From Nitrospiraceae bacterium (GTDB lineage Bacteria > Nitrospirota > Nitrospiria > Nitrospirales > Nitrospiraceae): a stretch of 64,000 bases of DNA. The stretch covers positions 1 to 64,000 of the forward strand of contig JABFSG010000002.1 of NCBI GenBank assembly GCA_013140715.1. Direction: 5' to 3'. Shown one piece after another: positions 15,833 through 23,909 of this stretch (positions are counted from its first letter, which is position 1; each line of letters begins with the position of its first letter). A program made the position numbers and the translations under genes. Under the pieces are notes generated by a model, which did not search any database, had not been told where the DNA came from, and saw only the letters and a program-made list of their open reading frames with translations.

Positions 15833-16321
15833 ATGGCGATGATCGACCGGAAGGATGACAGGATGACTGATCCAACGAACAAGATTCTTAGAGGACTCAC
15901 GTTTGCCTGCATCGTTTCTGTGGTCTGTTGGGGGAGCCAGTTCATAGAAATAGCTGAGATGAATGCCTGGGCCGGTTCTCAGCCGTTGCCCAAAAGTACA
16001 AGAACGACCGGCGATGCCGAGCGGGGTAGAGCGGTCTTCAACGGGAAAGGGGTCTGCCACTATTGCCATGGTATCGATGGAAACTTGAACCGACGACCGC
16101 ACCTCGCAGCCGACACAGCCATGCTGATCAATCAACTCAATCCTCCGCCGGTCGATTTAAGAAATCCGAATGTGCTGCGCCTGAAGACCGATAAGCAGCG
16201 CGTGCGTGCAATTCTGGATGGCCATCCCGGCACAGGCATGTTTCCTGATACCACGATGACCAATCAGGAACTCATCGACACCTTGGCCTATCTGGCTCTG
16301 CTCAGGGGTGAAAGTCGATAA
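15833..16321 (+). CDS. Periplasmic monohaem cytochrome c
   Basis: Exported class I-like cytochrome of 162 residues. After a charged N-terminus, residues 20-47 form a signal or anchor (ILRGLTFACIVSVVCW ... AWAG). The haem site CHYCHGIDG is near residue 76, then NQLNPPPVDLRNPNVLR and a C-terminal helix LIDTLAYLALLRG. It follows the lipoprotein cytochrome by 27 bases behind GGGGGAG. It is the last of three consecutive haem genes after the CBS gene. Confidence 0.85.
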   Translation: MAMIDRKDDRMTDPTNKILRGLTFACIVSVVCWGSQFIEIAEMNAWAGSQPLPKSTRTTGDAERGRAVFNGKGVCHYCHGIDGNLNRRPHLAADTAMLINQLNPPPVDLRNPNVLRLKTDKQRVRAILDGHPGTGMFPDTTMTNQELIDTLAYLALLRGESR

Positions 16322-16390
16322 AGAAGCCTAGGAGAGAGGGCAGCATGAATCTCTCCAGGAAGACTGTATTTGGACGAACACAACGTCGTA

Positions 16391-16716
16391 CTAGCAGGGT
16401 GTTGACAAACTGCTGGAGCATGATAAAGGCGCAAGGCCTGGATCCCCGCAGACTCATTCAGAAGCCATCGCAGGCTGTTTAGAAAAGCCAGCTTCTCACC
16501 CGCCCAACCCAGGCGGCTATTTCACCCGCCCGCCCTGAGTCTGCCAAGACAGCCTCTTCGCCCATGGACGCGCCCTTCCCCAGGCAAGGCCGCAGCGAAT
16601 GAAGAAGGCTTAGGTCGAGGTTAAGGTTAAGCGTCGAGTAGCTTCTTGTTTGCTCAACCTTAGCCTCAGCCTTAACCTTCCAATAACGCTGGCGGCCTTT
16701 GTCAACAGCCTGCTAG
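16391..16716. mobile_element. MITE-like element with 19-base terminal inverted repeats
   Basis: CTAGCAGGGTGTTGACAAA at 16391-16409 and the inverted CTAGCAGGCTGTTGACAAA at 16698-16716 match at 18 of 19 bases. The 326-base element between them codes for nothing; inside it, GAGGTTAAGGTTAAG and CTCAGCCTTAACCTT form another inverted pair. The ends resemble the AGCAGGATGCTGAAAAAG ends at 40634 and 58538, with CCGCCAGCG following in several copies, so the family is dispersed in the genome. It lies between converging cytochrome genes and its right end supplies the stop codon of the leftward one. Confidence 0.7.
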
Positions 16717-17075
16717 CTGACGACGTCGGGCGGCGATACCGCTCTGATGTATGACAGTACGTCCAGCATTTGCTGATCCGTCAATTTTCCGCGAAAGCTG
16801 TGCATCGGGCTGAACAATACGCCGTTCGAGATCGTCACGAGCAATTCCCAGTCGGTCTTGGAACGAACCATCGAAGACTGAAGATTCGCCGGTCGTACGA
16901 TCAGATCTTGGCTGTCAGGGCCTTTCCCATCCAATTGGCTTCCATGGCAGCGGAGGCAGTTCTTTTCGTAGATGGCCTGCCCCTCCTTGGGATTTCCCCG
17001 GACAGTCTGTCCGATAGCCAAGGAGCTACCCAGCACAATGACGCAAAGCGCTCCGATAATGCCGATGGCTTTCAT
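16713..17075 (-). CDS. Periplasmic monohaem cytochrome c
   Basis: Exported protein of 120 residues. The start at 17075 gives a clean signal (MKAIGIIGALCVIVLGSSLA, cleavage near IGQ); the longer frame to 17135 runs into the Usp gene. The haem site is CLRCHGSQLDGKG near residue 42, and the C-terminal helix is LTDQQMLDVLSYIRAV. It is the last gene of the leftward stress operon. Its TAG stop lies in the right terminal repeat of the element at 16391, so the original C-terminus may have been replaced on insertion. Position of the methionine ligand is likely Met in LFSPMHSFRG. Confidence 0.87.
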   Translation of the reverse strand: MKAIGIIGALCVIVLGSSLAIGQTVRGNPKEGQAIYEKNCLRCHGSQLDGKGPDSQDLIVRPANLQSSMVRSKTDWELLVTISNGVLFSPMHSFRGKLTDQQMLDVLSYIRAVSPPDVVS

Positions 17076-17124
17076 GCTGTTGGCCTTTCTGTTGCTGATG
17101 GTTTGAGGCAAAACCGGTTCCCTC

Positions 17125-17982
17125 TCAACGGACAACGAGCACTGAAGTGGGCGCCCGATGCACGATCCCGTGCGAGACGCTGCCGAGCAAGAAACGCTCG
17201 ACTCCCTTCCGCCCGTGGGAACCGACTACGATGAGGTCGTGATTCCGTCCCACGTCACACACTGTGGTGACGGGATCACCTAGGCGGGCATCGGTCGATA
17301 CGGCGAAGTGTGGACCGGCCAAGGCCTGGGCCGTGTCCTGCACGACCTGTTCAGCCTGTTGTTTATTTCGTTCAGACCAACCTTCGAGCCCCACCATCAA
17401 ATGCGGGTTGACCAGATTCAGTGAAGGGACCACCGAGAGGATTGTGACTGCAACCGGACTCTTGAAGGGATGCGACATCAGCCATGTCTGCAGATGGGTT
17501 GCATCCTCGCGTCCTTCCAACGCCAAGAGGACCTTGGTAACAGGGTGCGCTTTCCCTTTGACGATCAAGGTCGGCACCGTGGCATGGAGCAGAATACGGT
17601 GCGATACACTGCCTGCAAACAGTTCTATCATCCGGCTGTGGTCGTGTGTGCCCATTACAATGAGGTCGGCCTTGACCGCAGTAGCGCTGTCGAGGATGAA
17701 GGAGGCCGGGTGCCGGACTTCGCACAGGGTCTGGATGGAGGGGGTCTCAATCGGCAGCAGGGTGCGGCAGCGTTCAACGGCCTGATGTCCGGCATCGATC
17801 AAGGCTTGGCGGAATTCATTATACCCCTGCAGATTGACTGCACCGGCCACGAGGGGATTCTGGAACATGCCAAGATCGACGCCATGTACGAGCACGACCT
17901 CGTCCGGCCGGTAGAGGAACCCGATCTCTTCCACTGCGGCGAAGGCTTCATCCGACCAATCTACCCCTGCGAGGATTCTCAT
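17125..17982 (-). CDS. Tandem universal stress protein (UspA type), copy A
   Basis: Protein of 285 residues made of two Usp domains (1-143 and 147-285). Each ends with the nucleotide-binding G-x2-G-x9-G(S/T)-type loop: GTHDHSRMIELFAGSVSHRI, where the second G of the motif is altered, and GSHGRKGVERFLLGSVSHGI, which is intact. So the second domain probably binds ATP and the first less well. It is about as long as the gene at 18009 and similar along its whole length, a tandem duplication. It acts in the cytoplasm under stress such as starvation or low oxygen. The gap to the copy upstream is 26 bases, so they share a transcript. Confidence 0.92.
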   Translation of the reverse strand: MRILAGVDWSDEAFAAVEEIGFLYRPDEVVLVHGVDLGMFQNPLVAGAVNLQGYNEFRQALIDAGHQAVERCRTLLPIETPSIQTLCEVRHPASFILDSATAVKADLIVMGTHDHSRMIELFAGSVSHRILLHATVPTLIVKGKAHPVTKVLLALEGREDATHLQTWLMSHPFKSPVAVTILSVVPSLNLVNPHLMVGLEGWSERNKQQAEQVVQDTAQALAGPHFAVSTDARLGDPVTTVCDVGRNHDLIVVGSHGRKGVERFLLGSVSHGIVHRAPTSVLVVR

Positions 17983-18008
17983 TGTCGTCTCCCTTTGATC
18001 TAGAACGC

Positions 18009-18836
18009 TCAGCGCACCAGGAGTACGGAGCAGCCGGCTCGATGCACGATCCCGTCCGATACGCTGCCCAGCATGAAACGATTGAGCCCCTTGCGCCCAT
18101 GGGAGCTGACTACGATGAGATCGTGGTCCTGTCCTACTTCACACACGGTTGTGGCTGGATCGCCCAGGCGGACCTCGGTAGTCACAGTGAAGCGGGGGCT
18201 GGCCAGCGCCTGGGCCGTGTTCTTCACGACCTGTTCGGCATCGCGTTTACTCTGCTCAGACCAGTCTTGGACGTCCACCATCAGCTGCTCGCCGACATTG
18301 TGGCGTGGGATAACGACCGAGAGGATTGTGACCGCGACGGGATTCTTGAAGGGGTGGGAGGTCAGCCATGTTTGCAGACGGGTTGCATCCTCCTGCCCCT
18401 GCACCGCTATGAGAACGCGGGTGACAGGGCGAGCCTTTCCTTTCACGATCAAGGTCGGCATTGTGGCATGGAGCAGGACACGGTGCGACACGCTGCCGAT
18501 AAAGGCTTTCACCATCCGGCTGAGCTCGCGCGTGCCGACAGCGATGAGGTCGGGCTTGATTGTGGCGGCGCTGTCGAGAATAAAGGAGGCCGGGTCCTGG
18601 GCTTCACAGATCGCCCGGATGGAAGGTGTTTCAGCCGGCAACAGAGGGCGGCAACGCTCAACGATTTGGCGACCAGCGTCGAGCAAGGTCTGACGGAATT
18701 CGACGGTCCCCTGCAGGTTGGCTGTCTGGGTCACGCCATGGACGAAAACAACCTCGTCCGGCCGGTAGAGTAATCCGACTTGCTCCACGGCGGCCAAGGC
18801 TTCGTCCGACCGATCTACGCCTGCTATGATTTTCAT
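18009..18836 (-). CDS. Tandem universal stress protein (UspA type), copy B
   Basis: Protein of 275 residues, two Usp domains. The start at 18836 is set by GGAGGGAGC just upstream and matches the start MKIIAGVDRSDEA with MRILAGVDWSDEA of copy A. The longer frame overlaps the NTF2-like gene. Loops are GTRELSRMVKAFIGSVSHRV in the first domain and SSHGRKGLNRFMLGSVSDGI in the second, where the first glycine is Ser. ATP binding is likely but may differ from copy A. It lies between the NTF2-like gene (16 bases) and copy A in the leftward operon. Confidence 0.92.
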   Translation of the reverse strand: MKIIAGVDRSDEALAAVEQVGLLYRPDEVVFVHGVTQTANLQGTVEFRQTLLDAGRQIVERCRPLLPAETPSIRAICEAQDPASFILDSAATIKPDLIAVGTRELSRMVKAFIGSVSHRVLLHATMPTLIVKGKARPVTRVLIAVQGQEDATRLQTWLTSHPFKNPVAVTILSVVIPRHNVGEQLMVDVQDWSEQSKRDAEQVVKNTAQALASPRFTVTTEVRLGDPATTVCEVGQDHDLIVVSSHGRKGLNRFMLGSVSDGIVHRAGCSVLLVR

Positions 18837-18852
18837 GCTCCCTCCGTAAGAT

Positions 18853-19428
18853 TCAGAACAGCGGATGTGGGGCTGTGCCGAAGGGCAAGACCCGAGGCGT
18901 TTCGCCGGCGTTTCCGCTGATGCGCCAGTGGCCTCCTTCAAGCGTCAGGTAATGGACCTCTTGGTACCAGCTGTCGAGCGGGACTCGTAAGCCACTGGTC
19001 TTTGAGATGCCGGACAGGCTCCCTGTGCAGGTCACTTCGATGATGGCGTTGGAGCCAGATCCCACTTTGACGATTTTTGAAAAGAAATGCATCCCTCCCA
19101 GATCACGGTATTCCTTGAACAGATCGGACCAGATCTTCCGAATATCCGCCTGTTTCAACCCATGGTAGTTGTACTTGATCGCATGGAGCGCCATGATGCC
19201 TTCGAGATTCTCTTCAGCGATGGATGCGTCAGCCTTATGAAATACCTCCATGATCTGCTTGACGGTCGCCTGATCCACCTCCAGGACTGCGCCGGTCTGA
19301 AGCAATGTGTCTGCATACCCCGTCGTTCCGGTCATCAGGCTGAGTGCCGCTACAGTGCCCACTATCCATTGACGAGGCCAGGACCATCTCGACTGTGCCA
19401 TGGCGATATCTCTCGTGGGATCGATCAT
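18853..19428 (-). CDS. Secreted NTF2/SnoaL-like protein
   Basis: Exported protein of 191 residues; ATG 19428 follows AAGGAG at a good distance. The signal is residues 10-39 (WPRQWIVGTVAALSLMTGTT, ending GYA). The mature part has the alpha-plus-beta pattern of the NTF2-like fold: helices with ADASIAEENLEGIMALH, then strands ending WYQEVHYLTLEGGHWRISGN. Such proteins bind small ligands in a pocket; no catalytic residue set is clear. It sits between a zinc-ribbon gene and two Usp genes in an operon and is likely part of the same response. Confidence 0.7.
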   Translation of the reverse strand: MIDPTRDIAMAQSRWSWPRQWIVGTVAALSLMTGTTGYADTLLQTGAVLEVDQATVKQIMEVFHKADASIAEENLEGIMALHAIKYNYHGLKQADIRKIWSDLFKEYRDLGGMHFFSKIVKVGSGSNAIIEVTCTGSLSGISKTSGLRVPLDSWYQEVHYLTLEGGHWRISGNAGETPRVLPFGTAPHPLF

Positions 19429-19458
19429 ATTCTTCTCCTTAACAGTTGAGACCGGAGG

Positions 19459-19959
19459 TCAGCGACTCCAGATGACCCGTACGAATTGTTCCCCCTCGTC
19501 ATAATGGACACCCAAGGCTCCCTGGTAGGCGTGATGGAGAGATTCACCGATGCGCCGAGGGAGGTGCGTGTCTGTGGTGGAGATCACCAGGGTTGTGCCC
19601 TGCTGTTCGTATCCCATGATGCGGGACAAGGGGTGCTCCGGCTTCTCCTTGGCTTCTGTATTGTGGACCACCCCCATGATCTCTTCTTTGTGGTCAGCGA
19701 GAAAGGGACCGCTCAGAGTCAGGAAACCTTGAGGGTACTTGTCACGAATTCTGAGACAAGCAGGGCAGACGATCTCATCGGCTCCCGCCGGCCTAGGGTT
19801 CCAGGTCCAGCGACCGTTATGAAACAGGGCTCCGCACTCGGTGCAGACCGTCGGCTCTCTAAGCTTGCCCCGCAGTTTATAGGTGTCGTGTTGGTACTCT
19901 TGAACTGTTCGGTCTCTGCGATCTCCCAATCCTGACGGGATTTTGGAATGTGTGGACAT
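19459..19959 (-). CDS. BCAM0308-type zinc-ribbon protein
   Basis: Protein of 166 residues with an N-terminal zinc ribbon: CTECG near residue 39 and CPAC near residue 65, separated by about 25 residues, followed by an alpha/beta region ending GVHYDEGEQFVRVIWSR. This looks like the BCAM0308/NMD3-like family seen beside Usp and phosphoribosyltransferase stress genes in many proteobacteria. Biochemical role unknown; nucleic-acid or ribosome binding is a guess from the zinc ribbon. AAGGAGGGTG precedes the start. It follows the phosphoribosyltransferase by 32 bases in the operon. Confidence 0.75.
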   Translation of the reverse strand: MSTHSKIPSGLGDRRDRTVQEYQHDTYKLRGKLREPTVCTECGALFHNGRWTWNPRPAGADEIVCPACLRIRDKYPQGFLTLSGPFLADHKEEIMGVVHNTEAKEKPEHPLSRIMGYEQQGTTLVISTTDTHLPRRIGESLHHAYQGALGVHYDEGEQFVRVIWSR

Positions 19960-19991
19960 GTGACGGGCACCCTCCTTGGCGATAAAACCTG

Positions 19992-20663
19992 TTACGAGGC
20001 CGGTGAGGAGGGCATGCGTTCGAGCATCGCTTCCTCGGCCAGGTTTAAATACTTCACTACGTCGCGATCCTCGACTTGCGTGAAGTCGATGAAGAAATTC
20101 CCCACGGCTTCGAACTGTTCCGGTGTCATGAGGACTACCAGCTCGTTCACATGCGCTCGGACTTCACGGATTGTCGACGGAGGTCCGACTGGAATCGCCC
20201 CCACAAGACAGCGAGGCTGCAAATTGCGAATGGCAAGCGCCGAGGCGATGAAGGTCGAGCCAGTGGCGATGCCGTCGTCAACCAAGAGCACGGTGCGGCC
20301 CGTGAGTCTTGGGAGCGGCCTTCCTTGCCGGTACAGGTCTCTGCGTCTGGCGATCTCTTTCTCTTGGAGATGAATCGACCGCTCCAATTCATGCCTCGAT
20401 AGATCAAAGGAACCGATCGCCTCTTGATTCAAATAGTGAGACCCTGTTTCGGTTACCGCACCGATCGCATATTCGGGATTGCCGGGTGCGCCGATCTTGC
20501 GCGTGATAAAGACATCGAGCGGGAGATGGAGGGCGAGGCTGAGCTGGTAGCCTACAGCCACACCGCCGCGCGGCAGTGCGAGAATCAACGATGTCGGATC
20601 GCTGCGGTAGTGACTCAGCTTGTCCGCCAGTATTCGGCCCGCTTCTTCTCGATTGTGAAACAT
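19992..20663 (-). CDS. Phosphoribosyltransferase-domain protein
   Basis: Cytoplasmic protein of 223 residues. ATG 20663 follows GGAGGTGG; the longer frame runs through the promoter and is rejected. The type I PRTase signature is RTVLLVDDGIATGST near residues 118-132 (acidic pair plus PRPP loop), with ALPRGGVAVGY in the N-terminal half. Such stand-alone PRTases near Usp, Hsp20 and zinc-ribbon genes belong to stress or dormancy regulons in other bacteria; the substrate is unknown. It is the first gene of an apparent six-gene leftward operon reaching 16713, preceded by a strong sigma-54-type promoter at 20744. Confidence 0.85.
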   Translation of the reverse strand: MFHNREEAGRILADKLSHYRSDPTSLILALPRGGVAVGYQLSLALHLPLDVFITRKIGAPGNPEYAIGAVTETGSHYLNQEAIGSFDLSRHELERSIHLQEKEIARRRDLYRQGRPLPRLTGRTVLLVDDGIATGSTFIASALAIRNLQPRCLVGAIPVGPPSTIREVRAHVNELVVLMTPEQFEAVGNFFIDFTQVEDRDVVKYLNLAEEAMLERMPSSPAS

Positions 20664-20743
20664 GATGTTTCCACCTCCGATAACAACCGACGTTGGTCGT
20701 ACGACGGTTGTGCAGGTTGGAACGAGTTGCTGGGAAGAGAGGT

Positions 20744-20760
20744 TTGCATTGTCGGTGCCA
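20744..20760 (-). promoter_or_regulatory. Sigma-54 promoter of the stress operon
   Basis: On the minus strand TGGCAC-N5-ATGCAA matches the -24/-12 consensus with GG and GC spaced by ten bases. The predicted start is near 20735, about 70 bases before ATG 20663. The same 18 bases, and also a nearby CAGCAACTC(G/A)TTCC, precede the Hsp20 gene, showing a shared or copied control region. Confidence 0.72.
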
Positions 20761-20763
20761 CAG

Positions 20764-21075
20764 GCGTTGTCGCCGGCTGAGAGAGAGAGAAGTGAGCGGG
20801 GCAAAGTAGCTGCGACTAGATGTAAGGGCTACAGGTCAGGAAAAATCGGAAGTGTATTCGCTGGAATACGTTGAGAATTTTTCGAGCTGAGACCGGTGCG
20901 GATGGTCGCACATCGTCCGCCACAGTGGAGAATGGCTGTGTCGGATAGGTTTCAGGCACAGGGAGTGAGAGGCGGATAGGATGAAGGAGGAAGCTGCGCC
21001 ATCGTATTGGTTGAGGAGTTTCGGGCCAGTGAGCGGTTCAAGGACTGTTGCTAAACGCCTCACGCACTCACCCAA
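20764..21075. other. Upstream region of the stress operon
   Basis: About 310 bases with no supported gene. Being upstream of a sigma-54 site it is where an activator would bind. A GTAGC ... GGCTAC inverted pair lies near 20808-20832, but no known activator site was recognised. Confidence 0.35.
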
Positions 21076-21435
21076 TCATGCCTGTTCGCAGTCAGCGCGG
21101 CTCTTTTTTTGTGGAGGCCCTGTCGGAGGTCTTGGGCGTCTGGTGCGAGGGCGTGTGGGTATAGGGCGTTTCGATCGGTTAGCTAGAATGTCGAGATCCA
21201 TGGAGCTTCCGCAGTTGACACAACGCCGCAGCATGACCGGCTTGTCCCTCTCGTCCCGTTCCGTGGACGTCGTATAGTCGGGAATCAGTAATCCTCCACA
21301 ACGGAGGCAGGATTCCCCGGGCAGAGCCGATGCCTTCTTGCCCGGCTCATTTTTCCGGTCCTGTGCCTGGGGAGATGGGTCGGGCAGGTCGGGGGAAGGG
21401 GGAGTGATGTCTGGCGAGCTGGCGAAAGAAATCAT
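21076..21435 (-). CDS. Small zinc-ribbon protein, Pro/Arg-rich tail
   Basis: A protein of 119 residues beginning MISFASSPD at 21435, where its ATG overlaps the stop of the gene at 21432 (ATGA). CLRCGG near residue 43 and CVNCGS near residue 72 form a zinc ribbon, and the last 30 residues are Arg/Pro-rich and basic. It is probably cytoplasmic and may bind RNA or DNA. Coupling with another CXXC protein suggests a pair. Not assigned to any known family. A longer frame reaching 21630 exists but would overlap the first gene out of frame. Confidence 0.6.
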   Translation of the reverse strand: MISFASSPDITPPSPDLPDPSPQAQDRKNEPGKKASALPGESCLRCGGLLIPDYTTSTERDERDKPVMLRRCVNCGSSMDLDILANRSKRPIPTRPRTRRPRPPTGPPQKKSRADCEQA

Positions 21436-21725
21436 GGAGATGTTCCGATCTGTCTGAAATACTGCGCGGTCGTTTCCCGGACCTTTGCGGAACATTTCGG
21501 ACAGTAGGTGTGGGTGAGAGAAAAATCTCCCGGATTGAAGCCTCGTGTCTTTCGATAGGCCCGCGGTGTGAGCCAACGTTCGAAACCGGGAGATGATCCC
21601 GTTTCGTCTCGAATGAGTCCGCACAAACAACAGATAGGGAGCAGTGACGGTGCGATGAAGGTCCTTCTCTTCGGAGTAGAAGGCCCTTCACGAGGGATCT
21701 GAGTGGACAGAAATTCTGGAGACAT
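21432..21725 (-). CDS. Small CXXC zinc-finger protein
   Basis: A protein of 97 residues with CCLCG near residue 33 and YCPKC near residue 74, so four cysteines placed to hold a zinc ion across a basic loop (TPRAYRKTRGF). AGAGGT precedes the start. It overlaps the next leftward gene by four bases. Similar CXXC pairs with a C-terminal HTYCPKC are common in response-type proteins, where they sit beside sensor genes; here no kinase is nearby. Function unknown. Confidence 0.6.
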   Translation of the reverse strand: MSPEFLSTQIPREGPSTPKRRTFIAPSLLPICCLCGLIRDETGSSPGFERWLTPRAYRKTRGFNPGDFSLTHTYCPKCSAKVRETTAQYFRQIGTSP

Positions 21726-21818
21726 ATGGTACCTCTTTCATTCATTCGCTAGGCAGAGAGCGGGGGCGCAACGAAATGTCGAACTGTTCTGGATAGTTAT
21801 CAGAATCGGCCGCCCTTT

Positions 21819-21846
21819 GTGGAACTGGGGAGCTTCCTAGTTCCAC
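21819..21846. promoter_or_regulatory. 28-base near-perfect palindrome
   Basis: GTGGAACT at 21819-21826 pairs exactly with AGTTCCAC at 21839-21846, and the centre AGCT is itself symmetric. It lies about 40 bases after the stop of the small membrane protein and about 95 bases before the zinc-finger gene. It may be a terminator for the Hsp20 unit (no T-run) or an operator for the gene at 21725. Confidence 0.5.
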
Positions 21847-21887
21847 TCGAACAGCTTACCAGCGTCCACAAGGCGGTCGATCTTATT

Positions 21888-22046
21888 TCATCGGAGGATT
21901 CCCTCTGTGACTCCCACGCCGATCAGAAACATGGCAAAGAGAACTAGGAGCGCGATCAGCCACCATAGGTGATGCTGAGGTTCCGTGGTTCCTCGATGCC
22001 CTCGCATATCCCACGGCAGCTCAAGATAATGAGGATGTCGGAGCAT
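21888..22046 (-). CDS. Small single-span membrane protein, 52 residues
   Basis: ATG at 22046 is preceded by AAGGAGGGATCC, a strong ribosome-binding site, and lies 22 bases after the Hsp20 stop. The product starts MLRHPHYLELPWDMRGHRGT, has a histidine-rich N-terminal half and one hydrophobic segment (LWWLIALLVLFAMFLIGVGV), and stops at 21888. It is probably made with Hsp20 and may be a small stress membrane protein. No family is recognised; the call rests on the ribosome-binding site, the operon position and a well-formed transmembrane helix. Confidence 0.65.
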   Translation of the reverse strand: MLRHPHYLELPWDMRGHRGTTEPQHHLWWLIALLVLFAMFLIGVGVTEGILR

Positions 22047-22068
22047 GGATCCCTCCTTTCCGTCATTT

Positions 22069-22542
22069 TTAAGAAACCTTCACTTCGATCGATTTGGGCT
22101 TCGCCTTCTCCGACTTGGGTAGATGCACTTTCAAGACCCCCTCTTTGTACTCCGCGCTGACCTTGCTGCCGTCGGCATCTTCCGGCAAGGTGAAGCTACG
22201 CATAAAGCTCCCATAGGCCCGCTCGACCCTGTGGTACTTCTTCCCTTTTTCCTCTTTCTCATACTTCCGCTCGCCCGAAATGCTCATGACGTCGTCCTGG
22301 ATCGTCAGTTTGACGTCCTCCTTCTTCACTTCCGGCAGATCCGCCTTGATGAGATATTCCTTGTCGTCCTCGGTGATGTCGACGAGCGGCGACCATTCGG
22401 CGACGGTCATGGCTTCCTTCCCTGCCTCGGTCCGAGCAGTCGAGCGGCCCAAGTAGGTTGAGAGGCGTGTCTCCATTTCCTCCAAGTCTTTAAATGGATT
22501 CCAGCGAGTCATCGTTGGTTCCCAGCGGGTTAATGCAGGCAT
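22069..22542 (-). CDS. Small heat-shock protein, Hsp20 family
   Basis: Holdase chaperone of 157 residues. The start at 22542 follows AAGGAGG. The alpha-crystallin domain spans about 50-145: WSPLVDITEDDKEYLIKADLPEVKKEDVKLTI, the GERKYEKEEKGKKYHRVER strand, RSFTLPEDADGSKVSAEYKEGVL, and the closing GVLKVHLPK motif. The short N-terminus MPALTRWEPTMTRWNPFKDLEEM is typical of bacterial Hsp20. It binds unfolding proteins without ATP. A sigma-54-type promoter at 22592 is identical to that of the stress operon, so both should respond together. Confidence 0.95.
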   Translation of the reverse strand: MPALTRWEPTMTRWNPFKDLEEMETRLSTYLGRSTARTEAGKEAMTVAEWSPLVDITEDDKEYLIKADLPEVKKEDVKLTIQDDVMSISGERKYEKEEKGKKYHRVERAYGSFMRSFTLPEDADGSKVSAEYKEGVLKVHLPKSEKAKPKSIEVKVS

Positions 22543-22591
22543 GAGCGAACCTCCTTGTGATGAAACGGAATGAGTTGCTGAGCAAAGAATC

Positions 22592-22608
22592 TTGCATTGT
22601 CGGTGCCA
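22592..22608 (-). promoter_or_regulatory. Sigma-54 promoter of hsp20
   Basis: Minus-strand TGGCAC-N5-ATGCAA, identical to the site at 20744. The predicted start is near 22583, about 40 bases before ATG 22542. The stretch 22609-22861 beyond it holds no supported gene and is where an activator would bind. Confidence 0.72.
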
Positions 22609-22861
22609 CCGCACGCTGTCGTTGGAAGTAGAGTGAAATTCGAAGCAGCAGAGGGAGTTACAGGCTCAGGGCATCAGAGAGAGAACTGCATCGTCCGGGA
22701 GATTGAGGAATTCCGGGTCAGTGATGAATTCCGGGTTGCTGCCAAATACCTCAGCGGAAGGGGCGATACCGGCCAATGGCTATTAGTGAAGGGTGGTGAT
22801 CAGCTCTGCTTGGAAGAGGGCTTTCGATCGAAGTAGGTGGTGGTGAGGGAGTTGCAGCGCG

Positions 22862-23716
22862 TTATGTATTGTGAAGGAATCGGGGCCTGTCTCTCACGGA
22901 GACCATCTTGATCAGGTCACGAAGAGATACGAGGCCCACTACCTTGTTTTCTTCTGTCACTGCGAGGTGGCGAATCCGCTCTTTGGCCATGAGCCGGCTG
23001 GCGTCTCGAACGGTGCTGTCGATGTCGATCTGAACCAGGGGATAGTTCATCACCGACTTAATGCTCGTGCTACTCGCAGGGAGATGGTCCGCGATCACTT
23101 TCCTCACCAGGTCGGTCTCGGTCACAATTCCGACTATTTCTTCAGCTTGAGTCACGAAGAGCGAGCCGATCTCTTTCTCCGCCATCGTCTGCGCCGCTTC
23201 CAGCACAGTCCGTTCACTCGCAATGGTCTCTACCGCTTCTATCAACGATCGCATGAGCAGGCCAAGGGGCCGGTAGGCGCCGTCGAGATCACGGATGGGG
23301 CCTCCTTCTGAGTCGACGAAATAGCGTGCGAGATCCCGCATCGAAAGGATTCCGATAATCGCATCCTTGTCCGAGACACCGAGGTAGCGAGCCTGGTTCA
23401 TTTCCATGGAATGACTGGCATCCAGCATCGGGCGATCCGGGGCAATAGTCAGCAGCGGACTGGTCATGATCTGATCCACCGCGGAAAGAGATGGATCCAT
23501 TCCTTTGGCGAGCGATTTCCGGATCAGGTCCGATTCGGTCACGATTCCCGATCTGCTGGATGGATGACCCTGTGTCTCGGTTGACCCCACCAGAAGGGAC
23601 CCAATGTGTTGCCCTCTCATTCGCTCGGCAGCTGCTACGAGGGTGGTCTCTTGTGGAACGATTTCCAGGTTCCGGTGCATGAAATCTCCGACCGTACCTC
23701 CTGACCATACAGTCAT
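22862..23716 (-). CDS. Four-CBS-domain protein
   Basis: Cytoplasmic protein of 284 residues made of four CBS motifs in two pairs: GSLLVGSTET ... GIVTESDLIRKSL (about 35-70), ARYLGVSDKDAIIGILSMRDLARYF (about 110-135), GSLFVTQAEEIVGIVTETDLVRKVI (about 180-205) and IRHLAVTEENKVVGLVSLRDLIKMV (about 245-270). The start at 23716 removes 33 unlikely residues and follows AAAGGGAA. Such proteins bind AMP or ATP and sense energy state. It lies among stress genes but in its own unit, between Hsp20 and YbaK. Its partner is unknown. Confidence 0.9.
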   Translation of the reverse strand: MTVWSGGTVGDFMHRNLEIVPQETTLVAAAERMRGQHIGSLLVGSTETQGHPSSRSGIVTESDLIRKSLAKGMDPSLSAVDQIMTSPLLTIAPDRPMLDASHSMEMNQARYLGVSDKDAIIGILSMRDLARYFVDSEGGPIRDLDGAYRPLGLLMRSLIEAVETIASERTVLEAAQTMAEKEIGSLFVTQAEEIVGIVTETDLVRKVIADHLPASSTSIKSVMNYPLVQIDIDSTVRDASRLMAKERIRHLAVTEENKVVGLVSLRDLIKMVSVRDRPRFLHNT

Positions 23717-23909
23717 AGCCGTTCCCTTTCTTTGTGAGACAGCAAGACGTTCTATTTTTCCGTTCTGGTCATCCCATTGGGCGGAGATTATTTGTGCATG
23801 GTGCAAGCGTATCATTTAGGAACGGTATAAGGCGAGCGTAGGATAGCGCCTTTGGAGAGCGAAGAGTCTTCTGTGGTTGACTGAAGTCAACCAGCGAGTA
23901 GTCAGCCTG

